Positions 42,142 to 50,348 of a DNA stretch of 55,612 nucleotides are shown here, in pieces (within the stretch, counting starts at the first letter, position 1; the number at the start of each line of letters is the position of its first letter). The DNA is from Rhodoferax sp. GTDB lineage: Bacteria; Pseudomonadota; Gammaproteobacteria; Burkholderiales; Burkholderiaceae_C. The notes below the pieces were generated by a model. That model saw only the letters and a list, made by a program, of their open reading frames with translations, had not been told where the DNA came from and ran no database searches. The translations under genes were made by a program, and so were the position numbers. The stretch spans positions 1-55,612 of the forward strand of contig NZ_JAUYQD010000010.1 of the NCBI RefSeq assembly GCF_030697375.1, in the 5' to 3' direction.

Positions 42142-43494
42142 TCAACCCCGGGCCATCAACGCCCTCCCCCGCGCCAGGTAAGCGGACATTTCCGGTTCAG
42201 GCACCATGCAGCCGCCCGTGGCCCAAATGAGGTGTGTCGCCTTGGCAAGCCGAGCGGGGCTCAGGCCCACGCGTGCACGGTACTGCTGTTGTTCGGTCAG
42301 CACACGTTCCATACCCGGCACACCGGCCAAGGCTGATGGCTCCAGGCACAAACCCTCGGTTTGCTCCATCACCGCGAGCAGGCGGTAGAGTTCCTCATCG
42401 CTGACGGTGTAGTAGCCGTCGATCAAACGCCGCATCGCTTTACCCACAAATCCCGATGGACGACCGACCGCCAGGCCATCTGCCGCCGTGATGTTGTCGA
42501 TACCAAAATCTTGCACCGACACAGCGTCGTGCAGCCCGGTATAGACCCCAAGCAACATGCACGGCGCGTGTGTGGGTTCGGCAAAGAAACAATGCACATC
42601 GTCACCAAAAATTAGCTTCAAACCGAATGCGACCCCGCCAGGTCCGCCACCCACGCCACACGGCAGATACACCATCAGAGGGTGTTCCGCATCCACAACA
42701 ATCCCCGCACCTGCCAGTTGGTGTTGCAGGCGCTCAGCCGCCACCGCGTAACCCAGAAACAGGTTGATCGAATTTTCATCGTCTACGAAGTGGCAACAGG
42801 GGTCAACAGATGCCTGTTGGCGCCCCTGCTCCACAGCGACGCTGTAGTCAGACTTGTATTCAACAACCGTTACGCCATGTGAACGCAGTTTTTCCTTCTT
42901 CCATTGGCGGGCATCGGCCGACATATGGACTGTGGCCTGAAATCCAAGACGGGCCGCCATGATGCCAATCGACAGCCCCAGATTGCCGGTTGAACCCACC
43001 GCAATTTTGTAGCCCCCAAAAAACGCACGACAAGCGTCACTGTCCAAGGCCGCGTAGTTGTCTGTCACCGCCAGCAAACCTTCGCGCAGGGCCAAGTTTT
43101 CGGCGTGCTTGAGCACCTCGTAGATTCCGCCACGTGCCTTGATGGAGCCGGAAATGGGCAGATGGCTGTCTTGCTTCAACCAAAGCGCACCGGTGTCGGC
43201 CAACCCATGGGTTTCAAGCAACGCGGCCAGCAGACGCGGAAGCGCCAAGATGCCGGACTCGATCATGCCGTGACTGTCCGCCGTCTCTGGGAATACACGC
43301 GCAATATAGGGTGCGAACCGCGACAGCCGCGCGCTGGCATCGGCCACATCCGCGGCACCGAGCCCGACATCTGACAATGCCTTCTCAGCACAGACGATCT
43401 CAGGGTTAAACCAGCTGGTTTCCCTCAGCGCCATCAGTTCTTTGACCAGCGGAAACTCGCTGCACCAAGCGGCAAGTGGTTTACCTAAAATCAT
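42142..43494 (-). CDS. dsdA: D-serine ammonia-lyase (D-serine dehydratase)
   Basis: A 450-residue PLP enzyme converting D-serine to pyruvate and ammonia. The PLP lysine is in [19 protein letters not shown] near residue 115. The phosphate-binding loop is [19 protein letters not shown] near 168, and [21 protein letters not shown] near 278 binds the cofactor ring. Length equals E. coli DsdA. No dsdC or dsdX is adjacent; the next gene upstream encodes a GhrA-like reductase, 55 bp away on the same strand. Confidence 0.94.
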   Translation of the reverse strand: MILGKPLAAWCSEFPLVKELMALRETSWFNPEIVCAEKALSDVGLGAADVADASARLSRFAPYIARVFPETADSHGMIESGILALPRLLAALLETHGLADTGALWLKQDSHLPISGSIKARGGIYEVLKHAENLALREGLLAVTDNYAALDSDACRAFFGGYKIAVGSTGNLGLSIGIMAARLGFQATVHMSADARQWKKEKLRSHGVTVVEYKSDYSVAVEQGRQQASVDPCCHFVDDENSINLFLGYAVAAERLQHQLAGAGIVVDAEHPLMVYLPCGVGGGPGGVAFGLKLIFGDDVHCFFAEPTHAPCMLLGVYTGLHDAVSVQDFGIDNITAADGLAVGRPSGFVGKAMRRLIDGYYTVSDEELYRLLAVMEQTEGLCLEPSALAGVPGMERVLTEQQQYRARVGLSPARLAKATHLIWATGGCMVPEPEMSAYLARGRALMARG

Positions 43495-43549
43495 GCGAAA
43501 GCTCCGTCAAGTGAATGGTTTGTGGTGAGGGCCGAATGTCAATCCGCCC

Positions 43550-44494
43550 TTAGTATCCGCGTGCCAGATCCACAATACCTCCCACCGATTCGCCTTTTTC
43601 CAGAGCCTCAATCTTGCTGGCAATTTGCCGGATACTTTCTGTTCGCTCGGTCAGGGCGGCAATATGTGGCGTGATCGCGATACGGGGTTCGCGCCAAAAT
43701 GGATGTCCGCTGGGCAATGGCTCTGTGCGAAATGCATCCAAGGTAGCGCCGCCCAGCTGACCACTGGACAGTGCGGCCAGCAGGTCGTCGTCCACCACCT
43801 GCGCGCCACGCGCCACATTGATCAGGTGCGCGCCCCTTGCCAGGCAATTGAACACGGTGCGGTCAAGCATGTTTTCCGTTTGTGCGGTCAAAGGCATCAT
43901 GTTGACCAGCGCCTGCAATCCATCCAGAAACACCGGCAATGTTTCTTCGCCGCTGTAACACTGAACGCCAGCCAGATGTTTCCTGCTTCGACTCCAGCCA
44001 CGCACCGGGAAACCCATTGCGGCCAGATAACTGGCCACTTGCGTGCCGAGTGCGCCCAGGCCCATTACGCCAATGGGATAGTCGGCCTGGATTTTCGGTG
44101 GCAGCACATGCCAGCGCATTTCTTGCTTCAATTGTCCGTACGCGTCCATCTGCCGAAAATGGCGTAACACTGCCTGGCCCACATAGTGATTCATTTGCGC
44201 AGCCATACCCGCATCGTCCAATTTAATCAAGGATACGTGCGGTGGCAGCAGGAACGGATGCTCCCGTAAAAACCCCAGCAGTACATCGACCCCGGCACCC
44301 AGGTTAAACACCGCCTTGAGTCCCTGGCGCCGCTGCAGCAGTTCGAGCGGTGGCTTCCAAACCAGGGCGTAGTCGGCGGGATCGGCATCCCCGGGATGCC
44401 ACATGCGAATCTGCGCCTGTGGCAAGTGCCGAGCCAAGTCCGCCAGCCACGGCGCAGGATCGTCTTGGTGTTTGTAAAAAAGAATAGAAATCAT
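43550..44494 (-). CDS. ghrA: Glyoxylate/hydroxypyruvate reductase A-type dehydrogenase
   Basis: A 314-residue D-2-hydroxyacid dehydrogenase. The NAD loop is GVMGLGALGTQVASYLAAMG near residue 143, LINVARGAQVVDDDLLAAL near 227, the catalytic Arg/Glu region in VARG and ATLDAFRTEPLPSGHPFW, and His in ITPHIAALT. The DDAGMAAQMNHYV loop fits the GhrA subfamily. With dsdA it suggests handling of serine/hydroxypyruvate-type three-carbon acids. The stop of the VOC gene overlaps its start (ATGA). Confidence 0.88.
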   Translation of the reverse strand: MISILFYKHQDDPAPWLADLARHLPQAQIRMWHPGDADPADYALVWKPPLELLQRRQGLKAVFNLGAGVDVLLGFLREHPFLLPPHVSLIKLDDAGMAAQMNHYVGQAVLRHFRQMDAYGQLKQEMRWHVLPPKIQADYPIGVMGLGALGTQVASYLAAMGFPVRGWSRSRKHLAGVQCYSGEETLPVFLDGLQALVNMMPLTAQTENMLDRTVFNCLARGAHLINVARGAQVVDDDLLAALSSGQLGGATLDAFRTEPLPSGHPFWREPRIAITPHIAALTERTESIRQIASKIEALEKGESVGGIVDLARGY

Positions 44495-44907
44495 TTTGCG
44501 AACAATTGCCCCATATCGTTGAAACCCTTGAACTCCAGTGCGTTCCCGCTGGGGTCGTGCAGGAACAGCGTGGACTGCTCACCGACCTGCCCCTGAAAGC
44601 GGGTATGGGATTGCACTGCGAACTTGGCCCCGGCCACGGTCAGCCGGTCTGACAGGGCTTGCCATTGATCCATCGGAAATACGGCACCAAAATGCGGCAC
44701 CGACACGTGCGTGCCATCCACCTTGCCGCCGCCCTGGGGCTGTGCAGGCGCCAAGTGCGCGGTGATCTGATGGCCAAAAAAATCGTAGTCAATCCATTCT
44801 TCAGTGCTGCGCCCCTCGACACAGCCCAAAACATCGCCGTAAAAAATGCGCGTTGCGGCGAGATCCTGCACCGGGAAGGCGAGGTGAAACGGGTGAAGTG
44901 TGGCCAT
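44491..44907 (-). CDS. VOC (glyoxalase/bleomycin-resistance) family protein
   Basis: A roughly 138-residue single VOC domain (MATLHPFHLAFPVQDLAATR, FYGDVLGC near 23, FLHDPSGNALEFKGF near 115). Metal ligands are plausible at HLAF, HISVPH-equivalent THVSVPH and ALEFK. Start is ATG 44907; ATG 44919 is an alternative. It overlaps ghrA by four bases, so it is translationally coupled to the dsdA cluster. Reaction unknown; an isomerase or dioxygenase role for an organic acid is possible. Confidence 0.8.
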   Translation of the reverse strand: MATLHPFHLAFPVQDLAATRIFYGDVLGCVEGRSTEEWIDYDFFGHQITAHLAPAQPQGGGKVDGTHVSVPHFGAVFPMDQWQALSDRLTVAGAKFAVQSHTRFQGQVGEQSTLFLHDPSGNALEFKGFNDMGQLFAK

Positions 44908-45015
44908 GGTCGATTCCATCCATTGAGTTGGTGTAAAAATATTTTAGTATCAATAAAATTGAATTAATAACGATATATTTTCATGTTTTAAACAAATTAA
45001 TTTGATTAGAAAATC

Positions 45016-45909
45016 ATGCTGCGAACCCTTGAAACCTTTGTTGCCATTCACCGCCACGGCACCTTCTCCCGCGCAGGCGCGCGTATTGGACTCACCCAAT
45101 CAGCCATCAGTGCGCAAATGAAAAGGCTGGAAGTGGACTTGGATGTTGCGCTGTTTGTTCGGAGCCAACGGCATGCCACCTTGACGGACGAAGGGCGCCG
45201 TTTACTACCTCTGGCGGAGCAGTTGCTGGAGTTGGCGGCCCGCATACCCAGTCTGATTCGACAAGAGTCGCCGGGCGGGCGTCTGCGTGTGGGCGCTATC
45301 GCCAGTGTGCAGTCCGGCCTCCTGCCAGACGCCATATCAAATTACAAGGCCGAGTTTCCGGCAGTGGATTTGCAAATCTTGCCTGGCGTGTCCATGCAAC
45401 TGCTGGATTGGGCCGATACCGGAGCAATCGACCTGGCGTTGCTGGTACGACCGCCGTTTGCCTTGCCTCGGGAATTGCGGTGGCAGGCACTGTGGCGAGA
45501 GCCTTATGTATTGATTTCGCCAAACGCTCAGCAACAGGACACTGTGCAGCAACTGTTAACGAGCCAGCCGTTCATTCGCTATGACCGCAGTTCCTATGGT
45601 GGACGCCTGGTGCAAGCCTTTCTTGCACGGCATCGAATCACCGTGCGGGATGGCATGGAGTTGGACGATCTGGAGGCGATTGTGCGCATGGTGGAACGCG
45701 GACTGGGCGTATCGCTGATTCCGGTCACCCATGCCCTACAGTTGAACGGACGCCAGGTGCGCATATGGCCTTTGGGCAAGGACACGTTTTACCGTGAGAT
45801 CGGGCTAATAACCGGGCACCAGCGCGATACGGATGTCATTTGCAATGCCTTTATTGATACCTTGAAGCGACTGGTACCGCTGGACACGTCACCCGAGCGG
45901 CGCCAGTAA
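45016..45909 (+). CDS. LysR-family regulator, divergent from the VOC-ghrA-dsdA operon
   Basis: A 297-residue regulator. HTH is MLRTLETFVAIHRHGTFSRA with IGLTQSAISAQMKRLEVDLD at residues 1-45. The effector domain includes LRVGAIASVQSGLLPDAI and VRMVERGLGVSLIPVTHA. The 108-bp intergenic region with the VOC gene is very AT-rich (AAAATATTTTAGTATCAATA), as expected for a LysR-controlled divergent promoter. It presumably activates the VOC-ghrA-dsdA operon. Confidence 0.87.
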   Translation: MLRTLETFVAIHRHGTFSRAGARIGLTQSAISAQMKRLEVDLDVALFVRSQRHATLTDEGRRLLPLAEQLLELAARIPSLIRQESPGGRLRVGAIASVQSGLLPDAISNYKAEFPAVDLQILPGVSMQLLDWADTGAIDLALLVRPPFALPRELRWQALWREPYVLISPNAQQQDTVQQLLTSQPFIRYDRSSYGGRLVQAFLARHRITVRDGMELDDLEAIVRMVERGLGVSLIPVTHALQLNGRQVRIWPLGKDTFYREIGLITGHQRDTDVICNAFIDTLKRLVPLDTSPERRQ

Positions 45910-46044
45910 AGCGTTTAGGTCGCCCACGCTGAATTTGATGGCCGCCGCGCCGTCAAAGCCCAGCACACCGTCGGTCAGCGCCTGTTTGCGCGCCTGCTGC
46001 TCCAGCATGCGCACTTCAATGTTGCCCTCCACCACCTGTTGGCG
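45889..46044 (-). pseudogene. 3' fragment of a SNF2-type helicase gene
   Basis: The minus strand reads RQQVVEGNIEVRMLEQQARK, then QALTDGVLGFDGAAAIKFSV, ending DLNALLAPLG and TGA at 45889-45891. This matches the very end of SNF2/RapA-type helicases (VEERMLALQ..K). Nothing upstream continues it. It overlaps the LysR 3' end by 21 bp, so the helicase body was lost by deletion or insertion here. Confidence 0.7.
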
Positions 46045-46104
46045 CCGACACATCAGTCGACTGAACCCCTAAAGGTATTTGGACAATCGATAGACCTCCC
46101 TGAC

Positions 46105-46236
46105 ATGAAAATGACCCTGAGCGGTGTGTTGCCCAAGTTTCTCGAGGCTTTGTCGGATGTCAAGGAAGGCGATACTGCGCAGGTACAGTTTGTACCTACC
46201 AAAAATTTCAAACTGTCTCGTACGTTCATGATTTAG
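46105..46236 (+). CDS. Short unassigned reading frame
   Basis: From ATG 46105, 43 codons (MKMTLSGVLPKFLEALSDVK ... FVPTKNFKLSRTFMI), open upstream to about 46039. Composition is protein-like, but there is no ribosome-binding site. It lies right beside the helicase fragment, so it may be another gene fragment. The remaining DNA to 46339 shows nothing recognisable. Confidence 0.25.
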   Translation: MKMTLSGVLPKFLEALSDVKEGDTAQVQFVPTKNFKLSRTFMI

Positions 46237-46339
46237 TGTTTTTCTCCAGTTGTTTGCCTTTTAGGTCAGAGCACTTTGGTGCGACAAATATCCTTCCGTG
46301 CCGACTGGAGACGTAAGCTACTGCGACCCTGAAAGCAAC

Positions 46340-46822
46340 ATGAATCGACACTCAGAACCCCAAAGCCCCGAGCTACTACGCCGCCTGCTCCGCTCCAAAG
46401 ACCGCATGGACGCCGCCTCGCAAGAAGACTGGCCCGTGCAGCGACTCGCAGCGGTGAGCCATGTGTCTGAAGCCCATTTCGCACGGTCATTCAAAGAGGC
46501 TTTTGGCGTACCACCGCACCGCTACCTGCTGACGCGGCGCATCGAGCGGGCCGTGGCGCTGCTGCGCGACAGCGAGCTTGCCATCACCGACATCGCCTTC
46601 CAGACCGGGTGGCGCAGCCTGGGCACGTTTGGGCGCATATTTCGCGACATAACCGGCGAGACGCCCAGCGCGGTCCGCTTGCGCGCCCGGGGCGAGGCGG
46701 ATGGGTTGCACCGCGTGCCGGCTTGCATCGTCAGTGCGGCACACCGGCCCGATCTCAAGACCGCAGTTTTGGAGAAGCGCCGCCGTTTGGCCGGCGATAT
46801 AAATAAGGCTCCATCCAACTGA
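46340..46822 (+). CDS. AraC-family regulator (HTH domain only)
   Basis: A 160-residue protein that is essentially one AraC DNA-binding domain: VQRLAAVSHVSEAHFARSFK, EAFGVPPHRYLLTRRIERAV and ITDIAFQTGWRSLGTFGRIF, then FRDITGETPSAVR. No ligand domain is attached. Start is ATG 46340 (MNRHSEPQSPELLRRLL). It is 21 bp upstream of a VOC-protein gene on the same strand and probably controls it. The AraC-VOC pair is a common arrangement. Confidence 0.87.
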   Translation: MNRHSEPQSPELLRRLLRSKDRMDAASQEDWPVQRLAAVSHVSEAHFARSFKEAFGVPPHRYLLTRRIERAVALLRDSELAITDIAFQTGWRSLGTFGRIFRDITGETPSAVRLRARGEADGLHRVPACIVSAAHRPDLKTAVLEKRRRLAGDINKAPSN

Positions 46823-46843
46823 ATGAAAGCAAGAGAGGTTTCA

Positions 46844-47257
46844 ATGAGCCAAACAACGAATGTGCAAGTGGTAGGTGTGTATGTGCGAGACCAGGACGAA
46901 GCGCTCGCGTTTTATGTAGACAAGCTGGGGTTCCAGGTGCACACCGATGTACGCAATGGCGACTACCGGTGGCTGACGGTGCAGTACCCGGGCCAGCCAT
47001 CGTTCCAGCTCGGGCTGTTCAGACCGGGGCCGCCGATGCATGACGCTGCCACAGCGCAGACCTTGCAGGCCATGGTTGCCAAAGGGGCCATGCCGCCTCT
47101 GGTGCTGGAAGTGGACGACTGCCGTGCCGCGTATGAGCGCATGCGGGCCTTGGGTGTGGAGTTTACGCAGGAGCCGGTGGACCGTTACGGCGCCGTGGAC
47201 GCGGGTTTCCGCGATCCGGCGGGCAACGGGTGGAAGATGATCCAGGCGCGCCGCTGA
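46844..47257 (+). CDS. VOC family protein
   Basis: A 137-residue single-domain protein: VQVVGVYVRDQDEALAFYVD, then KLGFQVHTDVRNG, with FRDPAGNGWKMIQ at the end. AGAGAGG is eight bases before ATG 46844. The first metal-ligand position reads Val-Gly-Val rather than His, so metal chemistry is uncertain. It is the second gene of the AraC-VOC-membrane-protein operon. Confidence 0.83.
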   Translation: MSQTTNVQVVGVYVRDQDEALAFYVDKLGFQVHTDVRNGDYRWLTVQYPGQPSFQLGLFRPGPPMHDAATAQTLQAMVAKGAMPPLVLEVDDCRAAYERMRALGVEFTQEPVDRYGAVDAGFRDPAGNGWKMIQARR

Positions 47258-47274
47258 GGCAGGTAGGAACACGC

Positions 47275-47517
47275 ATGAGCACTTCATCACCAGCATCAAG
47301 CAACAAAGGGTTCCGGCAGATTCACCGCTGGTTGTCCATCGTCTTTACGCTGACGGTCGCCGCCAACTTCGTGGCAATGAGTCAAGGGCAACCCCCGGCC
47401 TGGATCACCTATGCGCCGCTACCGCCACTGGCTTTGCTCCTGCTCACAGGCCTGTACCTGTTTATGTTGCCGTATTTCGCCAAGTGGCACGGGTTGGGGG
47501 CATTCAGACGCCCCTGA
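47275..47517 (+). CDS. Small two-helix membrane protein
   Basis: An 80-residue protein starting at ATG 47275, with AGGTAGGAA upstream. It has membrane segments at about residues 17-36 (WLSIVFTLTVAANFVAMSQ) and 48-66 (PLPPLALLLLTGLYLFMLPY). No family is recognised, though it resembles small membrane proteins often found after VOC or AraC genes. Its 3' end overlaps the converging mdeB gene by 14 bp. Confidence 0.65.
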   Translation: MSTSSPASSNKGFRQIHRWLSIVFTLTVAANFVAMSQGQPPAWITYAPLPPLALLLLTGLYLFMLPYFAKWHGLGAFRRP

Positions 47518-50185
47518 CCTCCGGTCCCACCCGCCCCAAGGCAGCTTTCACAATGCTCGCCGCGTCCACCCCAAAGTAACCGCGCAAGGCCGCCCGCGTA
47601 TCGCTGCGGCCGAAGCCATCGGTGCCCAGCGTCAGGTAGCTGCGGCCCCCGGGCAGGAAGGCGCGCACGCTTTCCGGCACGGCGCACACATAGTCCGTGG
47701 CTGCGATGATGGGGCCGGTGCTGCCTTGCAATTGCTTTTCGATAAAGGGCATGGGTGCGGACATCTCACCGGCCATCTGGCGCTGCAGGCTGTCGCGGCC
47801 ATCGCGGGCCAGTTCGCTCCAACTCGTGACGCTGTACACGTCCACGTTGACGCCTTGCGCGGCCAGCAAGTGCGCGGCCTTGACGACTTCGGTCAGGATG
47901 GCGCCCGAGCCCAGCAGGGTCACATTTTTGAGCGTTTTATGGCTCTGCCCCCCGTCTTCATTGCGGGAGCAGCTAGCAAAATGATAGCAACCTCGAATCA
48001 CCTCCTGCTCCACGCCCTCGGGCAAGTCGGGCTGGGCGTAGTTCTCGTTCATCATGGTGACGTAGTAGAAAACGTCTTTTTGTTCCACCAGCATCTCGCG
48101 CATGCCGTGGTCGATGATGACCGCCAGCTCGCCCGCAAATGCCGGGTCGTAGGCCTTGCAGTTGGGGATGGTCGCGGCCACCAGGTGGCTGCTGCCATCC
48201 TGGTGCTGCAGGCCCTCGCCGCCCAAGGTGGTGCGCCCCGAGGTGGCGCCCAGCAAGAAGCCCCGGGCGCGCTGGTCCGCCGCCGCCCAGATGGAATCCC
48301 CCACGCGCTGGAAGCCGAACATGGAGTAGTAGATATAGAAGGGCAGCACGGCCAGGCCGTGCACGCTGTAGCTGGTGGCCGCCGCCGTCCAGCTGGCAAT
48401 GGCGCCGGCCTCGCTGATGCCCTCTTCCAGGATCTGCCCGTCCATGGCTTCGCGGTAGCTCAGCACCGAGCCGATGTCTTCGGGCGCGTAACGCTGGCCC
48501 ACGCTGGAGTAGATGCCCACCTGCTTGAATAGGTTGGCCATGCCGAAGGTGCGCGCCTCGTCGGCCACGATGGGCACGATGCGCGGGCCCAGGGCACTGT
48601 CTTTGAGCAAGTTGCCCAGCATGCGCACAAAGGCCATGGTGGTGCTCATTTCCTTGCCGCCCGCCTGGAGCGCAAACTGGGCGTAGCTGGCCAGCGCGGG
48701 CACCGGCACCTGCGCACACGCGGTGTAGCGCTTGGGCAGGTAGCCGCCCAGGCGCTGGCGCTGCGCGTGCAGGTAGCGCATCTCGGCGCTGTCTTCGGCC
48801 GGTTTGTAGAACTCCAGGTTGGTGACCTGCTCGTCGGTCATGGGCAGGTTGAAGCGGTTGCGAAAGGCGATCAAATCGGTCTCGTCAAACTTCTTCTGGC
48901 TGTGCGTGGTCATCTTGCCCTGGCCCGCGCTGCCCATGCCGTAGCCCTTTTTGGTGTGCGCCAAAATCACCGTGGGCTGGCCCTGGTGATTCGCCGCCGC
49001 GGCATAGGCGGCGTGGATTTTCACCAGGTCGTGCCCGCCGCGTTTGAGCCGGTCGATCTGCTCGTCCGTCATGCCCTGGGCCAGGCGCGCCAGTTCTTCG
49101 TTCTGGCCAAAGAAGCTGTCGCGGTTGAAGCGCCCGTCCTTGGCGGCAAAGGTCTGCATCTGGCCGTCCACCGTGTTGGCAAAGGCCTTGGTCAGCGCGC
49201 CGGTCAGGTCGCGGGCAAACAGGCCGTCCCAGTCGCTGCCCCAGACCAGTTTGATGACGTTCCAGCCCGCGCCGGAAAACAGTTTTTCCAGCTCGTCGAT
49301 GATGCGGCCGTTGCCGCGCACCGGGCCGTCCAGGCGCTGCAGGTTGCAGTTGACCACCCACACCAGGTTGTCCAGCCCTTCGCGGGCGGCCAGGGTGAGC
49401 GCACTCATGCTCTCGGGCTCGTCCATCTCGCCATCGCCAAACACGCCCCACACTTTGCGCTGCGAGCAGTCCAGCAACTGGCGGTGCGTGAGGTAGCGCA
49501 TGAAGCGCGCGTGGTAGATGGAGCTGATGGGGCCAATGCCCATGGAGCCGGTGGGGAACTGCCAGAAATCGGGCATCAGGTAGGGGTGCGGGTAGCTGCA
49601 CAGGCCGCGTGCGCCCTCCCCCGTGGTGGCTTGCGGCGCCGTCAACTCCTGCCGGTAGTGGGTCAAATCGTCGGCGCTCAAACGCCCTTCGAGGTAAGCC
49701 CGCGCGTACACGCCGGGGGCGCTGTGCGGCTGGAAAAACACCAAATCCCCCAGACTGGCCCCCACGCTGGCCCCAATGCTTGCTTCGCTGCGGGCCTGGA
49801 AGAAATGGTTGTAGCCGGTCTCGAACAAATCCGCCGCGCTGGCGTAGCTGGCGACGTGGCCGCCTAGCTCTCCGTAGGCCTGGTTGGCGCGCACCACCAT
49901 GGCCAGCGCGTTCCAGCGCATCAGCGAGGCCAGCCGCTCTTCCATGGCCAGATCGCCCGGGAACACCGGCTGCTGGTCCACGCCGATGGTGTTGATATAG
50001 GGCGTGGCCAATTCCGGCTGCCAGCCCACGCGCTGGGTGCGCGCTTGGCGGGCCAGTTCGTCCAGCACAAAGCGGGCACGTTCGGGGCCCTGGGCGGCCA
50101 GCAGGGCCGCGAAGGCGTCACGCCACTCGGCTGTTTCTTGTGGATCAGCGTCGCAGATGTCGGGGTGTTGGGTGGATGTGTTCAT
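47504..50185 (-). CDS. mdeB: Homodimeric E1 2-oxoacid dehydrogenase (2-oxobutyrate type, MdeB-like)
   Basis: An 893-residue thiamine-diphosphate enzyme of the AceE family. TPP motif is VWGVFGDGEMDEPESMSALT near residue 245. Others are ARFMRYLTHR, KKGYGMGSAGQGKMTTHSQK near 430 and FGRSDTRAALRGYFGVDAA at the end. E2 and E3 genes are absent here. Its neighbours are methionine gamma-lyase and an Lrp regulator, exactly as in P. putida mdeRAB, where the product oxidises 2-oxobutyrate from methionine to propionyl-CoA. A ~50-bp repeat at 47941 adds HFASCSRNEDGGQSHK in frame. A spare pyruvate dehydrogenase is the alternative. Confidence 0.88.
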   Translation of the reverse strand: MNTSTQHPDICDADPQETAEWRDAFAALLAAQGPERARFVLDELARQARTQRVGWQPELATPYINTIGVDQQPVFPGDLAMEERLASLMRWNALAMVVRANQAYGELGGHVASYASAADLFETGYNHFFQARSEASIGASVGASLGDLVFFQPHSAPGVYARAYLEGRLSADDLTHYRQELTAPQATTGEGARGLCSYPHPYLMPDFWQFPTGSMGIGPISSIYHARFMRYLTHRQLLDCSQRKVWGVFGDGEMDEPESMSALTLAAREGLDNLVWVVNCNLQRLDGPVRGNGRIIDELEKLFSGAGWNVIKLVWGSDWDGLFARDLTGALTKAFANTVDGQMQTFAAKDGRFNRDSFFGQNEELARLAQGMTDEQIDRLKRGGHDLVKIHAAYAAAANHQGQPTVILAHTKKGYGMGSAGQGKMTTHSQKKFDETDLIAFRNRFNLPMTDEQVTNLEFYKPAEDSAEMRYLHAQRQRLGGYLPKRYTACAQVPVPALASYAQFALQAGGKEMSTTMAFVRMLGNLLKDSALGPRIVPIVADEARTFGMANLFKQVGIYSSVGQRYAPEDIGSVLSYREAMDGQILEEGISEAGAIASWTAAATSYSVHGLAVLPFYIYYSMFGFQRVGDSIWAAADQRARGFLLGATSGRTTLGGEGLQHQDGSSHLVAATIPNCKAYDPAFAGELAVIIDHGMREMLVEQKDVFYYVTMMNENYAQPDLPEGVEQEVIRGCYHFASCSRNEDGGQSHKTLKNVTLLGSGAILTEVVKAAHLLAAQGVNVDVYSVTSWSELARDGRDSLQRQMAGEMSAPMPFIEKQLQGSTGPIIAATDYVCAVPESVRAFLPGGRSYLTLGTDGFGRSDTRAALRGYFGVDAASIVKAALGRVGPEVRGV
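47941..47990 (+). repeat. ~50-bp in-frame dispersed repeat, copy 4 (within mdeB)
   Basis: GGCTCTGCCCCCCGTC, then ATTGCGGGAGCAGCTAGC and AAAATGATAGCA. It shares all conserved blocks with the copies in pepN and the acyl-CoA synthetase. mdeB reads the opposite strand in frame, inserting about 16 residues just before KNVTLLGSGAIL, a point where AceE relatives normally have a short loop. Confidence 0.78.
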
Positions 50186-50234
50186 GACGGCAACTATACA
50201 AACACTGGCGCAGAATGTGCTGCCAATACATGCC

Positions 50235-50267
50235 TTGAAATCTCGGTTTCAAAGCAGAAGATTTCAA
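50235..50267. promoter_or_regulatory. Inverted repeat in the mdeB leader
   Basis: TTGAAATCT (50235-50243) and AGATTTCAA (50259-50267) form a 9-bp perfect dyad with 15-bp spacing about 50 bp upstream of the mdeB start. A TGTATAGTT -10-like sequence follows toward the gene. It may be a regulator site for an mdeB promoter separate from mdeA. Confidence 0.4.
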
Positions 50268-50292
50268 CAATGACGAAGATTCAAGCGGAAAA

Positions 50293-50327
50293 GTCTGTAC
50301 GCCCGCGCCATTGGCGGGCATACAGAC
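50293..50327 (-). terminator. Terminator-like hairpin between mdeA and mdeB
   Basis: On the minus strand GTCTGTATGCCCGC and GCGGGCGTACAGAC pair over 14 bp with one mismatch, loop CAATGGC, followed by TTTTCC. A second hairpin ACCCTC-TAGC-GAGGGT lies just upstream at 50331-50346. These would stop most mdeA transcripts and lower mdeB expression relative to mdeA. Confidence 0.65.
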
Positions 50328-50348
50328 CACACCCTCTAGCGAGGGTGC

